Assembly: GCA_949295395.1 (NCBI GenBank)
Contig: CASFLB010000047.1
Coordinates: 1-14,321 of the forward strand
Origin: an uncultured Pseudomonadota bacterium
GTDB taxonomy: Bacteria > Pseudomonadota > Alphaproteobacteria > RF32 > CAG-239
DNA: 14,321 nucleotides
Direction of reading: 5' to 3'
The notes below the pieces were generated by a model, which saw only the letters and a program-made list of their open reading frames with translations, did no database searches and was not told the origin of the DNA. Position numbers and translations under genes: made by a program. Below are positions 6,499 to 14,055 of the stretch, piece after piece (positions within the stretch are counted from its first letter, which is position 1; each line of letters begins with the position of its first letter).

Positions 6499-7370
6499 TG
6501 TCTGTTTTTGCTAATAAAGATACAAAAGTTCTTGTTCAAGGTATTACCGGTACACAGGCCTCTTTTCATGTGCGTCGTTCTTTGGAATATGGCACAAATA
6601 TTGTTGCCGGTGTTACTCCCGGCAAAGGCGGGACCGAGCATTTGGGCTTGCCGGTCTTTAATACGGTCAAAGAAGCCGTGGAACAAACCGGTGCTAATGC
6701 CTCTGTTCTATTTGTTCCGGCAAAGGCGGTTAAAGGTGCCGTCACCGAGGCCGCGGAGGCTGGTCTTGATTTGGCTGTTTGCATTACCGACGGTGTGCCG
6801 GTGTTGGATATGCTCCAGATTAAGGAAATGCTTAAATCACACAAAACCTTGCTTATTGGGCCGAACACCCCTGGGTTAATTACGCCCGAAGAGGCACGGC
6901 TTGGAATTTTTCCGGAAAATATTCATCAAAAAGGGCATATCGGGATTGTTTCTCGCTCATCGACATTAACTTATGAAGCCGTTCTTGAAACAAACCGTGC
7001 TAATATGGGGCAAAGCACAGTTATCGGTTTGGGTGATGATATGGTTATCGGCTCGGATTATATTCCGTCATTAGATGCCTTTGCACAAGATGATGAAACC
7101 GACGCCATTTTGCTCATCGGACAACAAGGCGGCGGTTTTGAAGAAGCGGCGGCTATGCATTATAAAACAATGGAGATAAAAAAACCGGTGATTGCTTTTG
7201 TGGCGGGAAACTCTATTCCCTTCGCGCATAAAATGGGATATGCCGGAGAAGTGATTGCTGACGGAAAAACATCGGTTATTGATAAACGGAACGCTATGCT
7301 TGATGCCGGTATGATTGTGGTTGATGAAATTAACCAAATTCATCAAGTGTTGCTTGATATTTTGTCGTAG
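6498..7370 (+). CDS. sucD: Divergent succinyl-CoA ligase alpha-like subunit lacking catalytic His
   Basis: The 290-residue length fits SucD. The N-terminal CoA-binding half is conserved: QGITGTQASFH at 14-24 and VAGVTPGKGGTEHLGLPVFNT at 36-56. The ligase half is not. The phosphorylated histidine of the family (E. coli His246, motif RMGHAGA) is tyrosine Y248 in KMGYAGE, codon TAT at 7239-7241. Its partner Glu208 (motif GEIGG) is Q209 in GQQGG. PNCPG is PNTPG (T124), and SRSGTLTYE is SRSSTLTYE. CoA may still bind, but the normal phosphohistidine relay cannot run at this position. The ATG overlaps the sucC stop by one base (TGATG), and GGAGG lies 10 nt upstream. The symbol denotes homology only. 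Confidence 0.87.
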   Translation: MSVFANKDTKVLVQGITGTQASFHVRRSLEYGTNIVAGVTPGKGGTEHLGLPVFNTVKEAVEQTGANASVLFVPAKAVKGAVTEAAEAGLDLAVCITDGVPVLDMLQIKEMLKSHKTLLIGPNTPGLITPEEARLGIFPENIHQKGHIGIVSRSSTLTYEAVLETNRANMGQSTVIGLGDDMVIGSDYIPSLDAFAQDDETDAILLIGQQGGGFEEAAAMHYKTMEIKKPVIAFVAGNSIPFAHKMGYAGEVIADGKTSVIDKRNAMLDAGMIVVDEINQIHQVLLDILS

Positions 7371-7374
7371 TGTT

Positions 7375-8100
7375 ATGTTTGCGCTGTTCAAATCTCTTAT
7401 TAATACACTCTTGCCACCACGCTGTAAGTTATGCGGAAAGATTGTTTCAGATGATGATAGCTTGTGCCCCGAATGTTTTAATAAAATTAATTTTATATCT
7501 CGCCCCTATTGTCAGCATTGCGGACAACCGTTTGACTATGCTTCGTCAGCGTCAAAAGTTTTACTTTGTCCAAACTGCACGCAAAACAAACTGCCGTGGT
7601 TTCGGTTAGCACGTTCGGCTTTTCGCTATGAGGAAGATTCAAAAAATCTTATCCTCTCGTTCAAATTTTATGACCGCACGGATAATGCTAAAATTCTTGC
7701 AAAGTTTATGAAAAACGCCGCGCAAGATATTTTTGATAAAGGTATTGACTTAATCGTTCCGGTGCCGTTGCATTATACACGACTTTTTCGACGCAAATAT
7801 AATCAATCAGCATTGTTAGCGATTGAGCTCTCTAAGCTGACCGGTATTCCTGTTGAATTTGATGGGCTTGTACGGCACAAGAAAACACGGCCGCAAGTCG
7901 AATTTTCGGGAAAAGTTCGGCAGCTTAATGTTAGAAATGCTTTTTCCGTTAAACGTCCTGATGATTTTAAGGGAAAACACATTCTTTTGATTGATGATGT
8001 GTTGACAACTGGTTCAACGCTTAAAGAATGTGCGAAAGCCCTCAAAAAAGCGCATCCGTCTTCGATAGACCTACTCACGGCCGCTCGTGTGTGCGACTAA
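7375..8100 (+). CDS. comF: ComF family phosphoribosyltransferase-like protein
   Basis: ComF proteins combine an N-terminal zinc ribbon with a type I phosphoribosyltransferase fold and are linked to DNA uptake in competent bacteria, although many carriers are not known to be competent. In this 241-residue protein four CxxC pairs are visible (C17/C20, C31/C34, C46/C49, C65/C68), enough for two zinc sites. VPVPLHYTRLFRRKYNQS (about 128-145) and the PRPP-binding loop LLIDDVLTTGST (204-215) follow. The start at 7375 lies 4 nt after the sucD stop with no evident Shine-Dalgarno sequence, suggesting coupling. It is the last gene of the plus-strand unit, and its TAA stop overlaps the sufS stop on the other strand, leaving no room for an intergenic terminator. 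Confidence 0.94.
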   Translation: MFALFKSLINTLLPPRCKLCGKIVSDDDSLCPECFNKINFISRPYCQHCGQPFDYASSASKVLLCPNCTQNKLPWFRLARSAFRYEEDSKNLILSFKFYDRTDNAKILAKFMKNAAQDIFDKGIDLIVPVPLHYTRLFRRKYNQSALLAIELSKLTGIPVEFDGLVRHKKTRPQVEFSGKVRQLNVRNAFSVKRPDDFKGKHILLIDDVLTTGSTLKECAKALKKAHPSSIDLLTAARVCD

Positions 8101-9311
8101 AAAAACGTTTTGGCTTTTTCTATGGCCTTAATCAGGCAATCAATATCTTGTTTATTGCTATACAGTCCTAAGCTGGCGCGGGCAACGGTTTCGTATCCCA
8201 TGCGATGAACCAAAGGTGCGGCGCAATGGTGACCGGTGCGAACGGCAACGCCTTCCTGACTTAAAATAAAGGCTAAATCTTGGCTATGAATTTTATCAAC
8301 CGCAAAGGAAAAGACACCGCCTTTGCCTTTAGCCGTGCCAATGATTTTTAGCCCTTTGACTTCATTTAAGCGCTCGGTGGCATAATTTGTCAGCTGTTGT
8401 TCATGCTCAAGTATATTATCCCAGCCCAAGTGGCTGACATAGCGCAAGGCCTCGCCTAAACCAACGGCTTCAACAATTGCCGGCGTTCCGGCCTCAAACT
8501 TGGCTGGCGGCGGCGCAAAAGTTGTTTTTTCAAAAGTGACGATATCAACCATTTCACCGCCGGTTTGATAAGGTGGCATTTCTTCGAGTAAGTCTTGCTT
8601 GCCGTATAATACGCCAATTCCGGTCGGGCCGTATAACTTATGCCCCGAAAAAGCCACAAAATCGCTTTGCCATTTTTTAACATCTATTTGATGGTGAACC
8701 GCAAATTGGCAGGCATCGACTAAAACTTTTGCGCCCATCTGATGAGCTGCTTCCGTTATCTCTTGAATCGGAAAAATTGTTCCCAAAACATTTGACATTG
8801 CGGTAACGGCAACAAGTTTGGTCTTCTCACTTAACTGGCTTAAAAATTCTTCTTTTATAAAACTGCCGTCATCGGCGATTTTAAAGACCTTGAGCGTTAG
8901 CCCCAGTTCATCACGGAGCATTTGCCACGGGATTAAATTTGAGTGATGCTCGGCCTCGGAAATTAAAATTTCATCACCGGCGCGGAGCTTGTGTCTGCCC
9001 CAAGTGGCGGCAACAAGGTTGATTGATTCCGTGGCGTTGCGTGTAAACACAATTTCTTTTTTTGATGCGGCATTAATAAATTTTTGAACTTCTTCACGCG
9101 CTTGTTCATATTCGTAAGTCAGTTCTTCCGACAAGGTATAAGACCCGCGGTGGACATTGGCATAGTGGCGCGTCATCACGTCAATCATTTTATCAATCAC
9201 GATTTTGGGCTTTTGCGCCGAGGCCGCCGTATCAAGAAACGTGTTGCGCTTGCCGTTGATTAAGATTTGCAACTCCGGAAAATCAAGGCGGATTTGTTCA
9301 ACATCATACAT
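8097..9311 (-). CDS. sufS: Cysteine desulfurase SufS
   Basis: SufS is a PLP-dependent group II cysteine desulfurase that converts cysteine to alanine and holds the sulfur as a persulfide for SufE. In the 404-residue product the key residues are visible: SEAEHHSNLIPW (about 118-129) with the PLP-stacking histidine, VDACQ near 198-202, the Schiff-base lysine K225 in SGHKLYGP, and the sulfur-accepting C363 in RTGHHCAAP. The start is taken as the ATG at 9311, with GAGGA 5 nt upstream; this also gives the usual N-terminus (MYDVEQIRLDFP). A GTG at 9323 overlaps the sufD stop. It is the last gene of sufBCDS, and its TAG stop overlaps that of comF. Confidence 0.97.
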   Translation of the reverse strand: MYDVEQIRLDFPELQILINGKRNTFLDTAASAQKPKIVIDKMIDVMTRHYANVHRGSYTLSEELTYEYEQAREEVQKFINAASKKEIVFTRNATESINLVAATWGRHKLRAGDEILISEAEHHSNLIPWQMLRDELGLTLKVFKIADDGSFIKEEFLSQLSEKTKLVAVTAMSNVLGTIFPIQEITEAAHQMGAKVLVDACQFAVHHQIDVKKWQSDFVAFSGHKLYGPTGIGVLYGKQDLLEEMPPYQTGGEMVDIVTFEKTTFAPPPAKFEAGTPAIVEAVGLGEALRYVSHLGWDNILEHEQQLTNYATERLNEVKGLKIIGTAKGKGGVFSFAVDKIHSQDLAFILSQEGVAVRTGHHCAAPLVHRMGYETVARASLGLYSNKQDIDCLIKAIEKAKTFF

Positions 9312-9316
9312 TATTT

Positions 9317-9321
9317 TCCTC
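9317..9321 (-). promoter_or_regulatory. Ribosome binding site that fixes the sufS start
   Basis: GAGGA on the minus strand, 5 nt before the ATG at 9311 and overlapping the sufD stop codon. It favours 9311 over the GTG at 9323. Confidence 0.75.
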
Positions 9322-10621
9322 ACTTTGCCAATTTGGCCTTTGCGGCTAACCAGTCTTTGATGTCTTGATTGTTGATTTTTTCAAGAACATCTTGGAGATA
9401 GGCATCAACCAAAATTTGCTTGGCTTCTTCCTCTCCGATACCGCGTGAGCGCATATAAAACAGCTGATCGGCATCTAATTCTCCGCTGGCCGCACCATGA
9501 GAGCATTTGACATCGTCGTTATAAATTTCAAGTTCGGGCTTTACATCAATTTCGGCCTCATCGGTCAGCAACAAAGCTTTATGCAGCTGCGCGCCTTCGG
9601 TTTTGATTGCCATGGGGGCAATGTGAATTTTGCCCTGAAAAACGCCTTTGGCTTGGCCACCGACAACACCTTTGACCAACTGGGTTGACTTGGTATATGG
9701 AGCCAAATGTTCGACATCGGTCGTGGTATCAATTACCGCCCAGCCGTTCATGATATAAGCGGCGTTTATCTCGGCTTCGGCTCTTTCCTCAGTTAAGCTG
9801 AGACGGGTTTCGTTACGCGCTAAATTTCCGCCGCGTTGCAGGCAAAAGCCGTTATATCTTCCCTCGCCTTTGACTTTTACGGCATTATAAGCGATATGAA
9901 CCGCCTTAAAGGCTTCGTCTTGAAATTTGTAATGCTTGAGCTCTGCGTGGCGCCCGACGTATATTTCATTCACGATATTGGTGAAATAACGTGATTTTTC
10001 ATTGCCGGAGTAATTATAATATTCGACAATCTCGGCCTTTACCCCTTCTTCAAGAACAATCACATTGCGCAAGTGAAACATTAGATTTTCGTGGCAGCTG
10101 AAGCTGTGATGAACCAGCGCAAGAGGTTTATCAAGCCTCATATTCTTTTCTATTGTAATGAAAAGCCCCTGCTCCAGATAAGCCGTATTCAACGCCGCGA
10201 AAGGATTTTTTTCCATATCAAAGCTTTTGTTTAGATATTTGCGAATCCCATCATCTTCATAAATCGCTTCAATCAAGGGCTTTATGGTCACACCGCGTGG
10301 CAAATTATGTGCGATATGCTCCAAGGCACCGTTTTCGAAATCAATAACATAGGCCGAGAGCGGAAAATCTTCCCCTTCTCGTTGGTGGTGACCGCAGGTG
10401 CAATGCTCGCCGCAGGTGCAAGCATTTTCTTTTTCTTCTTCAAGCGGCGGAAGGATAAAGTCATCGGCCAGCAAATCTCTCGGACGCGTGTATTTCCAAG
10501 CCTCGGTCTTTGCCGTCGGTAGCCCTTGGCGTTCAAAAAAAACTGCCCCTTTTTCTCTTAATCCTTCAAGCCACGGGAGATCACTGCCCATAAGCTCAAC
10601 TTTTTGAACCAATTCTCCCAT
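9320..10621 (-). CDS. sufD: Fe-S assembly protein SufD with Cys/His-rich insertion
   Basis: SufD pairs with SufB on the SufC ATPase in the scaffold complex that builds Fe-S clusters. The 433-residue protein has the expected N-terminal AKTEAWKYTRPRDLL (about 37-51), a beta-helix core with GKIHIAPMAIKTEGAQLHKALL near 329-350, and the C-terminal motif KCSHGAASGELDADQLFYMRSRG near 374-396, with the conserved Cys and His. Unusual is CTCGEHCTCGHH at residues 68-79, in the linker between N-terminal segment and core, which adds four cysteines and three histidines. Its ATG directly follows the sufC TAA (TAAATG), and its stop overlaps the sufS ribosome binding site, so the three are tightly coupled. 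Confidence 0.95.
   Translation of the reverse strand: MGELVQKVELMGSDLPWLEGLREKGAVFFERQGLPTAKTEAWKYTRPRDLLADDFILPPLEEEKENACTCGEHCTCGHHQREGEDFPLSAYVIDFENGALEHIAHNLPRGVTIKPLIEAIYEDDGIRKYLNKSFDMEKNPFAALNTAYLEQGLFITIEKNMRLDKPLALVHHSFSCHENLMFHLRNVIVLEEGVKAEIVEYYNYSGNEKSRYFTNIVNEIYVGRHAELKHYKFQDEAFKAVHIAYNAVKVKGEGRYNGFCLQRGGNLARNETRLSLTEERAEAEINAAYIMNGWAVIDTTTDVEHLAPYTKSTQLVKGVVGGQAKGVFQGKIHIAPMAIKTEGAQLHKALLLTDEAEIDVKPELEIYNDDVKCSHGAASGELDADQLFYMRSRGIGEEEAKQILVDAYLQDVLEKINNQDIKDWLAAKAKLAK
10386..10421 (-). repeat. 18-nt tandem duplication within sufD
   Basis: Two adjacent 18-nt units (10404-10421 then 10386-10403 in reading order) share TTGCACCTGCGG exactly and differ at three of the last six positions. 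In frame they encode CTCGEH and CTCGHH, which form the Cys/His-rich motif. The exact 12-nt core at a period of 18 points to a fairly recent in-frame duplication. Confidence 0.85.
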
Positions 10622-11380
10622 TTATTTCTCTTTCAAAAACTGTGCGTAGCCTTGCTCTTCGACCTCTCGTGCCAAATCTTTGTTGCCGGAAGCCACAATA
10701 TGACCGTCGGCATAGATATGAACATAATCCGGCACAATGTCTTTTAACAAACGCTGGTAGTGGGTAATCACGAGCATGGCGTTGTGTTCGGTGCGTTCGG
10801 CGTTGATGGCCTCGGCCACAACCTTCATGGCGTCAACATCGAGCCCCGAATCCGCCTCGTCCAAAATTGAAAACTGCGGCTTCAAAACAGCTAACTGCAA
10901 AGCCTCAAGGCGCTTTTTTTCGCCCCCAGAAAAACCGACGTTTATCGGGCGTTTTAACATATCGGGATTGATGCCGAGCTTTTTGCCTTCTTCACGCAGG
11001 AGTTTGATAAATTCCATGGTGTCTAATTCCGGCTCATTGCGGTGTTGGCGAATGGCATTTACCGCGTGTTTTAAAAAGGTGGTGACCGGAACGCCTGGGA
11101 TTTCGACCGGATATTGCATAATTAAGAAGATGCCTTCTCTTGCACGCTCTTCCGGTGCCATAGCCAACAAGTTTTTGCCTTTATAGCGAACCGTACCGGC
11201 GGTAATTTCATATCCGGGTTTACCGCACAAAACATGGGACAAGGTTGATTTTCCGGCGCCGTTTGGCCCCATAATGGCGTGAACCTCTCCTTCGTTTATG
11301 GTCAGGTTGAAACCTTTGATTATTTCTTTGTCCGCAACTCTTGCGCATAAATCTTCAATTTCAAGCAATGGTGTTTTCAT
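10622..11380 (-). CDS. sufC: Fe-S assembly ATPase SufC
   Basis: SufC is the ABC-type ATPase of the SufBCD scaffold; it is cytoplasmic and not a transporter. The 252-residue protein has all the ATPase motifs: Walker A GPNGAGKST (38-46, K44), Q-loop glutamine Q89 in IMQYPVEIPGV, signature SGGEKKR (151-157), Walker B SILDEADSGLD (171-181, catalytic E175), and switch histidine H207 in ITHYQR. The MQYPVEIPG and DEADSGLD forms are typical of SufC. It starts 20 nt after the sufB stop, preceded by a purine-rich stretch with GAAAGAG, and abuts sufD without a gap. Confidence 0.98.
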   Translation of the reverse strand: MKTPLLEIEDLCARVADKEIIKGFNLTINEGEVHAIMGPNGAGKSTLSHVLCGKPGYEITAGTVRYKGKNLLAMAPEERAREGIFLIMQYPVEIPGVPVTTFLKHAVNAIRQHRNEPELDTMEFIKLLREEGKKLGINPDMLKRPINVGFSGGEKKRLEALQLAVLKPQFSILDEADSGLDVDAMKVVAEAINAERTEHNAMLVITHYQRLLKDIVPDYVHIYADGHIVASGNKDLAREVEEQGYAQFLKEK

Positions 11381-11400
11381 CTTTGTTTCTCTTTCTTGTT

Positions 11401-12855
11401 TTATCCGACACTGCCTTCAAGGGAAATGTTTATCAGTTTGGCGGCCTCAATCGCAAATTCAAGCGGCAAGTGCTGCATGACCTCTTTGCAAAAGCCGTTG
11501 ACAATCAGGCTGACGGCCTCTTCTTCGCCAATGCCGCGCTGTTGGCAATAAAACAGCTGTTCTTCGCTGATTTTAGAGGTGGTTGCCTCATGTTCAAGTT
11601 TTGCCGTTTTATTGCGGTTTTCGACATAAGGAATCGTATGCGAGCCGCAATCTGGGCCAATCAGCAAGCTGTCGCATTGTGAATAATTGCGGGCGTTGGC
11701 GGCATTGGGGCTGACTTTTACCAGTCCGCGATAGGTTTGGTTTGAGCGGCCGGCCGATATGCCTTTGGAAATTATTTTTGAGGAGGTATTGCGCCCGAGG
11801 TGAATCATCTTGGTACCGGTATCAGCCTGTTGACGGTTGTTGGTTATTGCCACCGAATAAAACTCGCCGACCGAATTGTCTCCTTGCAAAATGCAAGACG
11901 GATATTTCCAAGTTATGGCCGAACCGGTTTCAACCTGTGTCCACGAAACTTTTGAATTTGCGCCGCGACAAGCTGCTCTTTTGGTCACAAAGTTATAGAC
12001 GCCGCCCTTGCCGTCTTTATCTCCCGGATACCAGTTTTGAACGGTTGAATATTTGACCTCAGCGTCTTTCAAAACAACAATTTCAACAATCGCGGCATGA
12101 AGCTGATTTTCGTCTCTTTGCGGGGCGGTGCAGCCTTCCAGATAAGAGACATAGCTTCCCTCATCGGCAACAATCAAGGTTCGCTCAAACTGCCCCGTGT
12201 TTTGTGCATTTATGCGGAAATACGTGGATAATTCCATCGGGCAGCGCACGCCTTTGGGAATGTATACAAACGAGCCATCGGTAAACACCGCCGAATTCAG
12301 AGCGGCAAAAAAGTTGTCGGTATAAGGCACAACCGAGCCTAGGTATTTTTTTACCAGCTCCGGATATTCCTTTACGGCCTCGGATATCGGGCAGAAAATT
12401 ACTCCTTTCTCGGCCAGCTTAGCGCGGTAAGTCGTGGCCACCGAAACCGAATCGAAAACTGCATCAACGGCAACCACGCCCGATAAAACTTCTTGCTCTT
12501 TTAAGGGTATCCCCAATTTTTCATAAGTCTTCAAAAGCTCGGGATCAACCTCGTCCAAGCTTTTAGGTGCGACTTTTTGCTTGGGCGCCGAATAGTAATA
12601 TAAATCTTGATAATCAATCTTGTCATAGCTCAGCTTTGCCCAGGTCGGTTCTTTGAGCTTTTGCCAAAAGCGAAAAGCCTCTAAGCGTCTTTCAAGCAAC
12701 CAATCCGGTTCGCCTTTTTTTTGCGAGATAAGGCGAATGATGTCTTCCGACAAGCCTTTAGGGGCTGTGTCAGAGGCAATATCGGTTACAAATCCATATT
12801 TATATTTATCGCCGCTTTCGTCGGCTATTTCAGGCTTTTCCTGCTCTGTGGTCAT
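11401..12855 (-). CDS. sufB: Fe-S assembly scaffold protein SufB
   Basis: SufB is the main scaffold subunit, where sulfur from SufE and iron are joined into a cluster. The 484-residue length fits. Visible are YIPKGVRCPMELSTYFRINA (about 198-217), the GCTAPQRDENQLHAA segment with C242, NYSQCDSLLIG with C394 (equivalent to the essential E. coli Cys405), CGSHTIPY, HEATTSKI and the C-terminal QRGIGEEEA. It is first in the minus-strand operon and followed by sufC. The nearest ribosome-site match, AAGGA at 12868-12872, lies 12 nt before the ATG, somewhat far. No regulator gene of the Rrf2/IscR type precedes it; the next gene upstream is divergent and encodes a PAS/GGDEF-like protein. Confidence 0.98.
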   Translation of the reverse strand: MTTEQEKPEIADESGDKYKYGFVTDIASDTAPKGLSEDIIRLISQKKGEPDWLLERRLEAFRFWQKLKEPTWAKLSYDKIDYQDLYYYSAPKQKVAPKSLDEVDPELLKTYEKLGIPLKEQEVLSGVVAVDAVFDSVSVATTYRAKLAEKGVIFCPISEAVKEYPELVKKYLGSVVPYTDNFFAALNSAVFTDGSFVYIPKGVRCPMELSTYFRINAQNTGQFERTLIVADEGSYVSYLEGCTAPQRDENQLHAAIVEIVVLKDAEVKYSTVQNWYPGDKDGKGGVYNFVTKRAACRGANSKVSWTQVETGSAITWKYPSCILQGDNSVGEFYSVAITNNRQQADTGTKMIHLGRNTSSKIISKGISAGRSNQTYRGLVKVSPNAANARNYSQCDSLLIGPDCGSHTIPYVENRNKTAKLEHEATTSKISEEQLFYCQQRGIGEEEAVSLIVNGFCKEVMQHLPLEFAIEAAKLINISLEGSVG

Positions 12856-12948
12856 CTTTTTTTTGTTTCCTTCAAATTCTTAGGCTTAAGGTATGATTTT
12901 TAAATGTAAATTGCAACTGTTTTTTCTTAGTGCATCTTTGATTTTTCC

Positions 12949-12957
12949 TGCTATAAT
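12949..12957 (+). promoter_or_regulatory. Extended -10 promoter of the PAS/GGDEF-like gene
   Basis: TGCTATAAT fits the extended -10 consensus (TGnTATAAT) perfectly; the -35 region is poor, as is usual for this promoter class. Transcription would start near 12964, giving a leader of about 19 nt that carries GGGAGG before the ATG at 12983. This argues against a start at 12893. Confidence 0.7.
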
Positions 12958-12971
12958 GGTTTTGTTTTTAT

Positions 12972-12977
12972 GGGAGG
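12972..12977 (+). promoter_or_regulatory. Ribosome binding site that fixes the 12983 start
   Basis: GGGAGG lies 5 nt before the ATG at 12983. The in-frame ATG at 12893 has no such site and lies upstream of the promoter. Confidence 0.8.
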
Positions 12978-12982
12978 TGCTT

Positions 12983-13993
12983 ATGGTCGGTTATTTGGTG
13001 GTTAGTTTTGTTATCCTTGCGCTTTTGCTCTATGTCTTTGTTTTGCGCAAAAATATTGCCCATTTGCAGACCGAATATAAAAATCTTTTGCAAGAAAGCC
13101 GCGCTCAAACCTCTAATGAACAGCGAAATAAAGAAAATATTTATCTCCACCTTAATCAAAATTTTTTGATTACTTATATGAATGATACCGCCTGCCAGTT
13201 TTTTAACATTCACAAAGGCGATTGGCTTAATCTTCCGATTTTGGGAACAATTATGGAAGATACGGCCGCTAATTTTGATTATCTGAAACAGGCTTTGGCT
13301 AAGGTTAGTCGCAACCCCGAAACTCTTAACGAAGAAGCCGTTATCTTAACCTCTGACAAAAAGAAGCTGCCGATGAAAATCCGAATCCGCCCGATGTTGG
13401 ACGGAACGCTTGCTTGCGTCGGTTTAAGCATTGTCTTGCGCGATGTGTCGGAAGCGACGTCTTTGCAAAAAAAACTTCAAAAACTCAAAAACCGCGATAC
13501 CCTTGTTTCAACCATTCTTAATCAAGACGCTTTGTTCAAAAAAATGGATAAGGAATTTAGCCGTTGCAAGCGTTATAATCAAGATTTTTCCATGGTTGTA
13601 GTCGAAATGCGCGCCATTTATGACTTTATCTGCACGGGAATCGACTTTGAACGCGGAGACAAACTGTTTGTGCAAACCGCCGCCATTTGTTCACAGCTTG
13701 TCGGTAAAAACGGTTTTGTCGGCCGCTTTGACAAGACAAAATTTGCGCTTATCATGCCTCAAACTCCGCGTGAGCTTTCGGCCGAAACGGCGCAAAACCT
13801 TTATTATCCGCTGGTAAAAATGATTCAAAGTCTCGGTGTTGACCGCACAAATGCCGAAATGATTCTTATTTCTTATACCAACCGTAAAAATTTCAGCGAT
13901 ACGCCGGACGGAATGCTCGGTCGTGTCAACGCTCATATCGAACGCGCCTTGAAGCAACGTGAGTACGGGATTAAATCTTCTGACAGAAAATAA
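12983..13993 (+). CDS. Membrane-anchored PAS protein with degenerate GGDEF domain
   Basis: The 336-residue product has one N-terminal membrane helix (about 3-21), a polar, probably coiled-coil linker (22-50), a PAS-like sensor domain (about 51-160, ending in the common IVLRDVSE), and a GGDEF-like domain (about 172-328). In the last, the frame is recognisable: a DALFKKMDKEFSRCKRYNQDFSM-type helix and strand, ERGDKLFVQTAA, and FALIMPQT after the active loop. The GGDEF motif itself is replaced by RFDKTKF (248-254), so diguanylate cyclase activity is not expected. It may act as a sensor or effector scaffold, but the ligand is unknown. It diverges from sufB. Confidence 0.8.
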   Translation: MVGYLVVSFVILALLLYVFVLRKNIAHLQTEYKNLLQESRAQTSNEQRNKENIYLHLNQNFLITYMNDTACQFFNIHKGDWLNLPILGTIMEDTAANFDYLKQALAKVSRNPETLNEEAVILTSDKKKLPMKIRIRPMLDGTLACVGLSIVLRDVSEATSLQKKLQKLKNRDTLVSTILNQDALFKKMDKEFSRCKRYNQDFSMVVVEMRAIYDFICTGIDFERGDKLFVQTAAICSQLVGKNGFVGRFDKTKFALIMPQTPRELSAETAQNLYYPLVKMIQSLGVDRTNAEMILISYTNRKNFSDTPDGMLGRVNAHIERALKQREYGIKSSDRK

Positions 13994-14046
13994 TAAATTA
14001 TTAAGCTTATTGCTTTATTATCTTTTCTATATCGATATTTTTTTAT

Positions 14047-14050
14047 GAGG
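14047..14050 (+). promoter_or_regulatory. Ribosome binding site for a TTG start
   Basis: GAGG lies 5 nt before the TTG at 14056 and supports this non-ATG start, from which a lipoprotein signal peptide begins at once. Confidence 0.6.
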
Positions 14051-14055
14051 CGTCC

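Noticed and set aside
9312..9323. GTG start for sufS overlapping the sufD stop as GTGA
   Set aside because: The ATG at 9311 has GAGGA 5 nt upstream and gives the usual SufS N-terminus.
10776..11186. 136-codon open frame on the plus strand opposite sufC
   Set aside because: It is a shadow of sufC: no ribosome site, low-complexity Ser/Arg-rich translation, and the opposite strand encodes a full conserved ATPase.
12888..12916. Possible sufB promoter on the minus strand (TTGCAA, 17 nt, TACCTT)
   Set aside because: Only four and three of six positions match the -35 and -10 consensus; no IscR- or RirA-like operator could be recognised nearby.
12893..12982. 30-residue N-terminal extension of the PAS/GGDEF-like protein, which would add a second hydrophobic segment
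   Set aside because: It contains the extended -10 promoter and the ribosome site used by the ATG at 12983.
13991..14020. AT-only inverted repeat (TAATAAA / TTTATTA) after the PAS/GGDEF-like gene as a terminator
   Set aside because: The stem is weak, the loop is 16 nt and no clean T-run follows; in an AT-rich spacer this is expected by chance.
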